64,000 nt of DNA from JBDHWG01 sp046328505 (GTDB lineage Bacteria > Chloroflexota > Anaerolineae > Epilineales > JAHCIE01), in the NCBI GenBank assembly GCA_046328505.1, contig JAXLWL010000004.1, positions 496,001-560,000 on the forward strand. Direction: 5' to 3'. The notes below the pieces were generated by a model. It ran no database searches. It worked only from the letters and a program-made list of their open reading frames with translations, and was not told where the DNA came from. Of the stretch, positions 58,400 to 64,000 are shown in pieces; within the stretch, counting starts at the first letter, position 1, and each line of letters begins with the position of its first letter. The translations under genes and the position numbers were made by a program.

Positions 58400-61342
58400 T
58401 TAGCCTGCCGCCGGCAGGTTGTGCTCGACGACCCGCCCACCTTCCATCCGAATGCGATAGTTGAACGCGGATTCGTCGACGCGGACATGGCTGACCAGGA
58501 ATATCTGGTCGAACGCCTGGCCGATCTCACCCTCGGTCAGGAGGCTCAGCAGGGCGTCGGCGCGCTCGTCGTCGAACGCGCCCAGCGGCTCGTCCAGGAA
58601 GATGAACGACGGGGCCGCCCCGCGCTCCTCCGGCAGCGTTGCGAGGGCGAAGCTCAGCCGAAGGGCGAGCGAGACCTGGTCGCGGCAGCCGCCGCTGAAC
58701 ACGTCCTTGGGACGGAAGCCGCCGTTGTCGCCGACTCGCTCGTCCATGACCTCGATCTTGAAGTCGGGTGAGAGCTGCACAATCTCGTAACGCCCGCTCG
58801 TGAGCTGCGGCAGGATGCGCCCCATATAGGCCACAGTCGCCGGCAGCACTTTCTCCTTGATGCGCGTGTGCGCCCGCTCGACGATGCTGCGGCCACGCTC
58901 GCGCACCGCGATCTCGTGGCGCATGCAGTCCAGCTCGGCCTCACACTCATCGAGAGCTAGCTCTTCCTCGCCTAGCCGCAGCTTGCGGTCCAGCTCTCGC
59001 TGTCTGTTCTCAAGCGCCCCAATCGCTCGGTCGGCGTCACGGCGCGCCGCCTCCAGCGTATCTACGTTGAGCCGATGCTCCGCCAGCCGCGCGTGGGCCT
59101 CGCGAACCGCGTCCATGTCGGTATTGGGCAGCAGGTCTTCCAGATGAGCGCGCCGCAGCCGCTGTTGCGCCGAGGCAATGCCGCTCGCGACGCGTTGACG
59201 AGCCTGGCGCAGGGTTGCGTCCGTCTTCCCAATATCGCCCGCGACTTGGGTTCGCTGTTGCGCGACGGACGCGCCCCCTAGCTCGCGATATCGGTTGGCC
59301 ATTGCTGTCTTGTACGACTCCAGAGTCTCGGCGGAGAGCGCGTCGGACCAGGGCGGCAGCGAGGCGTCCGCCTCCAACGCTGCCTGATACAGCGTCTTCG
59401 TTTCCGCTTCTAGCTCGGCCAAGCCGCGCTCGTTGCGCGCGTGCCTCTGCTCCAATTCCTTGAGGCTGCCCGCGTCGCGCTGCCGGCTCGCGGCCGTGAC
59501 CTTGGCGGCTGAAAGCGCCTCGGCCAGCCCTTCGCGCGTCAAGCCCCGACTGCCGAGGGCCGCCAGGGCGGCGGGCAGCCAGCGATCGGTTATCGCCGCG
59601 GCGCGGGTGACGCGTTGTCGGGCAAGCGCGGCATCCGCCTCCAGGCTGTCTATGTCCTGACCCTTTGCCTCGGCCTCGAGCGCTGTGATGCGGCGGCGCA
59701 CCGCATCACGCTCACCGTTCAAACGGCTCAGGCTGTCGCGGGCCGTGTTTGCGGCGGCTTCCAGCTCTGTCTGCGGCCGGCCAGCGACAAGTGCCTGCAA
59801 CTCTGCCAGCCGCGCGTCGGCGGTGGCCTCGTCACGCGGAATAGCGATGCCCATCTCGCGCAGCCGCTTCTCGGCGGCGGTTTGGCGCTTCTTTTCGCTG
59901 TCGGCCTGCTGTGCCAGGGTCTCCCGCTGGCCCTCGAGAAAGCCGACGCGGTAGGCGACGTCGTTCAGCCGGAGGAACATGGCTTCGAGGCGGGTCAAGA
60001 GTGCGCTCGCGGCGTCCATCGCGGCGGCGAGGGACTTGGGCGACGTGTCGCGGAAAGAGGCGATAGCCGCGCTGAAATCCGTCAGCAGCGTGGCGCGGGT
60101 GGTCTGAGCGCCGGCCAGCTCCGCTTTGGCCCGATCAGGCGCTGTCGCACCCCGGTAGGCTTCCCGCCAACGCGCGAGCTCGTCCATCTCCTGCCGCCCG
60201 CGCAGGGCCGCCTCCGCCTCGCGCCGGGCTGTCTCGGCCTGCTGGATGTCGTCGTTCAGGCGTGTTTCTCGCCCTCGCTCGGTCTCTAGCTCGGCCTGGC
60301 GCGCCCGGGCATTGTCAACCTGGCGCGCAAGCTCCTGGGCCTGCGCCCGGCTGCGCTCGCCGGCACTGGCGACGTTGTCCAGGCGCGCCAGGCGATTCGC
60401 GAGACGGCCCAGGGCGCTCACTTCGGCCAGGGCAGCGGGCAGGCCGGCCGCCGCCTCTCGCGTCGTGGCTACGCGCTCCGCTTCGTCCGCCAGATCCTGG
60501 CGCTGGTTACCCAGGCGGTTCAGACGCTCCTGAACATCTCTGAGCCGCTTGCCCGCCTCCGTAACGACCTCGACCTCACGCTGCCGCCGGTCTAACTCGG
60601 CGGCCCGCGCCTGGAGGGATGCTATCTCGGCATCCAGGCGGCGGATGTCGTCGTCGGCGCTCAGCACATCCGCCAGCTCCGCCGTCGCCTGGGCCAGCTC
60701 CAGCCGCGTCTCGATCTCGCGCAGCTCGGTTTGCCGCACCGGCAGGTCAGTCTGCACGGCGGCGAGGTCGCGGCGCTGCTCATACCACGTCAGCTTCTCG
60801 CGTTCCTCACTCTTGATCTTGAGGCTCTCGGCCAGCTCCTGCAGCTTGTCGGTGTTCAGCAGCCGCGACAGCGCCTTCTCGCGCTCATTCTTGGCAAGCC
60901 CCTCGAGCTTGTCGAGGCGCTTCTGCTCGACGAAGCACGTGTTGAGAAGCGAGTCGGCGTCGAGGCGTAGCTCACCGACGATGCGGTTGGTGACGGTGCT
61001 GGCGCCGCGGATATCCTCGTGGCGGCCATCCGAGGAGTCGATGGCGAGCGTGGCATTGTTCCCGCGGCCCGTGCGTGAGACAGAGCGCGTAATCTTAAGC
61101 ATGGAATCACGCGCTTCGAGCCAGACTTCGACGTAGAGCTTTTCCTGCCCGTAGCCTATGAGGTCTTCCTGCTTGCCGATGAGGCCCTTGCCGAAGAGGC
61201 CGAAGTAGAGCGCCTCGAAGAGCGAGGACTTGCCGGCCTCGTTCCGTCCCTGGACGAGGAAGCGCCCGTTCGGGGGCAGCGTCAGGTCAACGTTGTCGAG
61301 CTGCTTGAAGTTGTTGGCGACGATACGCCGAATACGAATCAT
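58400..61342 (-). CDS. Rad50/SbcC-like SMC-family ATPase
   Basis: 980 residues. The N-terminus has RIRRIVANNFKQLDNVDLTL and Walker A (QGRNEAGKSSLFEALYFG). About 700 residues of alternating Glu/Arg/Leu-rich coiled coil follow. The C-terminus has the ABC signature FSGGCRDQVSLALRLSFAL and Walker B FIFLDEPLGAFDDERAD. This is the Rad50/SbcC type, which links ATP hydrolysis to DNA-end processing with an Mre11/SbcD nuclease. However, I find no C-x-x-C zinc hook in the coiled coil and no sbcD gene next to it. The start ATG at 61342 is at the family's usual position. Confidence 0.88.
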   Translation of the reverse strand: MIRIRRIVANNFKQLDNVDLTLPPNGRFLVQGRNEAGKSSLFEALYFGLFGKGLIGKQEDLIGYGQEKLYVEVWLEARDSMLKITRSVSRTGRGNNATLAIDSSDGRHEDIRGASTVTNRIVGELRLDADSLLNTCFVEQKRLDKLEGLAKNEREKALSRLLNTDKLQELAESLKIKSEEREKLTWYEQRRDLAAVQTDLPVRQTELREIETRLELAQATAELADVLSADDDIRRLDAEIASLQARAAELDRRQREVEVVTEAGKRLRDVQERLNRLGNQRQDLADEAERVATTREAAAGLPAALAEVSALGRLANRLARLDNVASAGERSRAQAQELARQVDNARARQAELETERGRETRLNDDIQQAETARREAEAALRGRQEMDELARWREAYRGATAPDRAKAELAGAQTTRATLLTDFSAAIASFRDTSPKSLAAAMDAASALLTRLEAMFLRLNDVAYRVGFLEGQRETLAQQADSEKKRQTAAEKRLREMGIAIPRDEATADARLAELQALVAGRPQTELEAAANTARDSLSRLNGERDAVRRRITALEAEAKGQDIDSLEADAALARQRVTRAAAITDRWLPAALAALGSRGLTREGLAEALSAAKVTAASRQRDAGSLKELEQRHARNERGLAELEAETKTLYQAALEADASLPPWSDALSAETLESYKTAMANRYRELGGASVAQQRTQVAGDIGKTDATLRQARQRVASGIASAQQRLRRAHLEDLLPNTDMDAVREAHARLAEHRLNVDTLEAARRDADRAIGALENRQRELDRKLRLGEEELALDECEAELDCMRHEIAVRERGRSIVERAHTRIKEKVLPATVAYMGRILPQLTSGRYEIVQLSPDFKIEVMDERVGDNGGFRPKDVFSGGCRDQVSLALRLSFALATLPEERGAAPSFIFLDEPLGAFDDERADALLSLLTEGEIGQAFDQIFLVSHVRVDESAFNYRIRMEGGRVVEHNLPAAG

Positions 61343-61485
61343 AGCGCCTCAGGTAATCGAGTCATGTCGAGCTTAAGCATAGCACAAGAGAGCCAATTCG
61401 GCAAGGGGGAGACGAACATTTGACCTAATGCCGGACTTTTGCCCGGCATGCTCAAGTGTGTTAATCTTTTCCAAAAGGAGAATGA

Positions 61486-62304
61486 ATGAGCGATTATCTT
61501 CAATTTGCTCGCGAACTGGCCCTGGCCGGCGGCGACGTGTTACGTCGGCGCTACGAAGGCGATTTCCAGGTATCCTCCAAGAGCAGCGCGGTCGACCTCG
61601 TGACGGAGGTGGACCACGAGTGCGAGGCGCTGCTGCTTGGCCGCATCCGCGAGCGCTACCCCGACCACAACATCTACGCCGAGGAGACGGCGCGCGACGC
61701 GAGTGTTCTTCACGCGTCGACGCCCGTCTGGCTGGTCGATCCGCTGGACGGCACGGTCAACTACGCCCACGGCGTCCCTGTTTTCAGCGTGTCCGTCGCC
61801 CTTGTGGCGGAGGGCCGGCCCGTCGTCGGCGCGGTCATCGACCCGCTGCGGCACGAACTGTTCTGGAGCGAGCGCGGCGGTGGCGCGTGGGCCAACGAGC
61901 GTCGGCTGCGCGTGTCCGGCGCCTCGTCCCTGGCCCAGTCGCTCCTGGCGACGGGCTTTCCCTACAGCCGCGCTACCGAGCGCGACAACAATCTGACCGA
62001 GTTCAACGCCCTCGTGCCGCGCACGCAGGGCGTGCGCCGCGCCGGGTCGGCGGCGCTGGACCTGTCGTGGACGGCGGCCGGCCGGTTCGACGGCTATTGG
62101 GAGATGTACCTGAACCCCTATGACTGGGCGGCCGGCTGGCTGCTGGTGGAGGAAGCCGGCGGGCGTGTATCCAACGTCGCAGGCGAGGCATGGAGCATCG
62201 ATCAGTCGCCGTCGCGCATTGTCGCTAGCAACGGCATCATCCACGACGAGCTTGTGGCGGCGCTGACGGCAGCCCGTCGAGAGTTGGACCAGGCGAAGGC
62301 ATAG
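61486..62304 (+). CDS. Inositol monophosphatase family protein
   Basis: 272 residues. Metal-site motifs are complete: LVTEVDHECEALLLGRI, YAEET (Glu), WLVDPLDGTVNYAHGVPVFSVSVAL (D-P-L-D-G-T) and the later YLNPYDWAAGWLLVEEAGG with the last Asp. The enzyme removes phosphate from inositol phosphate or related sugar phosphates and needs Mg2+. AAGGAG lies 5 bases before the ATG. An inverted repeat (ATGCCGG/CCGGCAT, 61428-61449) lies upstream. The methyltransferase gene begins 3 bases after its stop, so the two form an operon. Confidence 0.9.
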   Translation: MSDYLQFARELALAGGDVLRRRYEGDFQVSSKSSAVDLVTEVDHECEALLLGRIRERYPDHNIYAEETARDASVLHASTPVWLVDPLDGTVNYAHGVPVFSVSVALVAEGRPVVGAVIDPLRHELFWSERGGGAWANERRLRVSGASSLAQSLLATGFPYSRATERDNNLTEFNALVPRTQGVRRAGSAALDLSWTAAGRFDGYWEMYLNPYDWAAGWLLVEEAGGRVSNVAGEAWSIDQSPSRIVASNGIIHDELVAALTAARRELDQAKA

Positions 62305-62307
62305 GTC

Positions 62308-63468
62308 ATGCGCAAGGACATTGTCACGTTAATGCGCGAGCTGGAGCGGCGTGACCGGGAGGAGCGTGCCCAGGGCTTGCCCCGGGCCGTGCGCGCGCGC
62401 AACCTCAAGCCGGACACGGGGCGTTTTCTCAACCTCCTCATCCGGGCGGCGCGCTCGCGGCGCATCGTCGAGGTAGGCACGTCCAACGGCTACTCGACGT
62501 TGTGGCTCGCGGAAGCGGCCCAGGCCGTGAAAGGCCGCGTGACGACGTTGGAGCTGCGCCCCGAACGCCACGCGGAGGCGCTGGAGAATTTCGCCCGCGT
62601 CGGCCTCGCGGACGTCGTGGATGCCCGCCTGGGCGATGCCCACGCCATCATCCCGACGCTTCCCGACGGCTTCGATCTGGCATTCATCGACGCGGAGAAG
62701 GACGACTACGTGCCGCTGGCCGAGGCGCTTTTGCCGAAGGTCGCGCCGGGGGGCCTGCTCATTGCCGACAACATCACGTCGCACGCCGAGACGAAGGCGT
62801 ATTCTGATTTCGTCGATGCGCAGCCAACATTGGTTACATCCATTATTCCCATCGGCGAGGGGATAAGCGTCAGCGTCAGGCTCGCGAAGCCACCGAGCGA
62901 CGCTTTCCGCCGCGCCCTGGCCGACCAGGAAGAGCGGTCGCGGGTTCAGAAAGCCGTCGAGAGCGTATCCCGCGATACGGGAGCGCTGCTGTTCATCCTG
63001 GTGGCGGCGATGCGGGCGCGGCTGGTGCTTGAGATAGGCGCCGGCGCCGGCTACTCGACACTATGGCTCGGCGAAGCAGCGCGGTTGGTGAAGGGGCAGG
63101 TGGTGACTATCGAGCGGGACACGGCCCAGGTCAACATCGCGCGGCGCAACCTCAACGCGGCGAGTCTCGTATCATCCGTAGACGTCAAAATAGGCGATGC
63201 GGCACGACTCTTGCCTCGCCTGGATGAGACATTCGACATTGTGCTCTTCGACGACGACCGGGAAGACCGCCTCGACTTCTTGCAGGCGTTGCTGCCGCAG
63301 CTTCGGATTGGAGGGCTGGCCCTGTCTCACGCTACACTCAGCTATCCGGACGAGCTAAGCGCCTACACCGCGTTCGTCCGCTCCGCGCCGGGGTTGGAGA
63401 GTACACTGGTACCTGTTGGGGCCGGGTTGGAAATGACGTGGAAAGAGTCCGAGGTCCCGACGTTCTAA
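62308..63468 (+). CDS. Fused tandem O-methyltransferase (class I SAM-dependent)
   Basis: 386 residues made of two homologous methyltransferase domains. Domain 1 (about 1-200): RIVEVGTSNGYSTLWLAEAAQAVKGRVTTLELRPERHAEALENF, FDLAFIDAEKDDY (metal and substrate site) and GGLLIADNI. Domain 2 (about 205-386): LVLEIGAGAGYSTLWLGEAARLVKGQVVTIERDTAQVNIARRNL and FDIVLFDDDRED; it lacks the K-x-x-Y of the catalytic D-A-x-K, so it may be inactive or altered. Single-domain relatives methylate catechols or caffeoyl-CoA as dimers; here the dimer may be built into one chain. Four bases separate it from the phosphatase stop. Confidence 0.85.
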   Translation: MRKDIVTLMRELERRDREERAQGLPRAVRARNLKPDTGRFLNLLIRAARSRRIVEVGTSNGYSTLWLAEAAQAVKGRVTTLELRPERHAEALENFARVGLADVVDARLGDAHAIIPTLPDGFDLAFIDAEKDDYVPLAEALLPKVAPGGLLIADNITSHAETKAYSDFVDAQPTLVTSIIPIGEGISVSVRLAKPPSDAFRRALADQEERSRVQKAVESVSRDTGALLFILVAAMRARLVLEIGAGAGYSTLWLGEAARLVKGQVVTIERDTAQVNIARRNLNAASLVSSVDVKIGDAARLLPRLDETFDIVLFDDDREDRLDFLQALLPQLRIGGLALSHATLSYPDELSAYTAFVRSAPGLESTLVPVGAGLEMTWKESEVPTF

Positions 63469-63497
63469 GACTTTCTTGCTTGTGGAGGAAAACACAA

Positions 63498-64000
63498 ATG
63501 GCCGACAACACCACCAACGAAGTAACGCCCGAGAGCTCGCAGCCGTCCGCCGCGGTGCCTGCGAACGTCGCCGCGGAGCCGCGGAAACCAGACCCGCGTG
63601 TCCGCGCGGCGCAGGTCGTCTCTGGCGTGAACGCCTCGCTCGACAAGGTCGAGGAGTCCCTGCCGCTCGACAAGATTCAGAGCGCCGGCGAGCAGATGCC
63701 GGGTGTCATGGGCATGATCTTTAAGGTGGTCGACTCGGTGAACTCGGAGGAAGCCGCGCAAAAGGTCGCCGAAGTCCAAGCGGCGAACCCCACGTTGAAC
63801 AAGAAACAGTTAGCGGACATCCTGATTCGCGACAAAGCGAAGAAGTCCGCCGTAGTCGGCGGTGCGACGGCGGCGTCGGCCATGGTGCCAGGCGTCGGCT
63901 CGATCGCCGCTCTGACGCTCGGCATGGGTGTCGACATCGTCATGACGTTCCGTTACCAGGCCGAGCTGATCCACGAAATCGCGCTTCTGTTCGGCCGAGA
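63498..64000 (+). CDS. EcsC-like protein, truncated by the window end
   Basis: The frame from ATG at 63498 (GGAGG 9 bases before) is open to the last base, giving at least 167 residues. An Ala/Pro/Glu-rich start is followed by VVSGVNASLDKVEESLPLDKI, LNKKQLADILIRDKAKKSAVVGGATAASAMVPGVGSIAALTLGMGVDIVMTFRYQAELIHEIALLFGR. The glycine-rich hydrophobic stretch with the P-G-V-G-S turn resembles EcsC-like or DUF697-type proteins that associate with membranes. It was easy to miss because no stop lies within the window. It probably belongs to the phosphatase-methyltransferase operon or follows it closely. Confidence 0.7.
   Translation, partial: MADNTTNEVTPESSQPSAAVPANVAAEPRKPDPRVRAAQVVSGVNASLDKVEESLPLDKIQSAGEQMPGVMGMIFKVVDSVNSEEAAQKVAEVQAANPTLNKKQLADILIRDKAKKSAVVGGATAASAMVPGVGSIAALTLGMGVDIVMTFRYQAELIHEIALLFGR

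Overview
The window is a GC-rich chromosomal segment from a bacterium that is most likely an uncultured member of the Chloroflexota. This is inferred from gene content, not from a marker gene. Pointers are large PMT-type membrane proteins with tandem beta-sandwich tails (3-407, 413-3208), a fragment of a short membrane protein type I associate with this phylum (4571-4771), the conserved phosphatase / DUF3090 / SCO1664 trio shared by Actinobacteria and Chloroflexota (52345-54449), and several enzymes of F420-linked families. Genes are dense and on both strands. I recognise no rRNA, tRNA, CRISPR array, prophage or complete insertion sequence.

Layout. 1-4.3 kb: tail of one and all of a second PMT-like protein, then methylglyoxal synthase (mgsA) with its own promoter and a folded leader. 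4.3-4.8 kb: a scar where two truncated genes meet. 4.8-9.0 kb: Nudix protein, MFS exporter, cytidylate kinase-like protein, a possible two-gene nucleotidyltransferase module and radC. 9-15 kb: hydrolases, an SDR plus wax ester/triacylglycerol synthase operon, small enzymes. 15-20.6 kb: lipoprotein sulfatase, MscS channel, luciferase-like oxidoreductase, dienelactone hydrolase-like protein. 20.6-22.1 kb: a protein with an effector-associated-type helical domain that cuts into a flavodoxin gene, then a very strong promoter driving an unidentified structured RNA. 22.4-29.2 kb: sulfatase-modifying-factor-like lipoprotein, small enzymes, DedA, a NarL/NarX-type two-component pair and two paralogous membrane proteins. 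29.7-35.2 kb: a run of minus-strand genes ending in a peroxiredoxin-like selenoprotein. 35.2-38.0 kb: secreted protein with two cohesin-like domains and a dockerin-like segment. 38.3-45.5 kb: FKBP lipoprotein, amidase, YjdF-like protein, dodecin, phosphoribulokinase-like enzyme and a P-type ATPase behind a yybP-ykoY (Mn2+) riboswitch. 45.6-52.2 kb: fibronectin-III repeat protein, ankyrin protein, Fe-S protein, GNAT, a broken vapBC module, F420-type reductase. 52.3-58 kb: the conserved trio, a secreted glycoside hydrolase and an L,D-transpeptidase. 58-64 kb: palindromic repeats, Rad50/SbcC-like ATPase, inositol monophosphatase, a double O-methyltransferase and a protein running off the end.

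The observations I rate highest are: (1) an in-frame UGA exactly at the catalytic cysteine of a peroxiredoxin-like protein, with a SECIS-like hairpin at suitable spacing (34571-35140); (2) a manganese riboswitch with an overlapping terminator ahead of the P-type ATPase (45379-45519); (3) a roughly 150-nt candidate non-coding RNA with a near-consensus promoter and terminator (21879-22066); (4) a recurrent promoter, TTGACC-N17-TATYCT with a shared CTGC just before the -10, used by at least five unlinked genes; (5) several recombination scars where two partial genes were fused.
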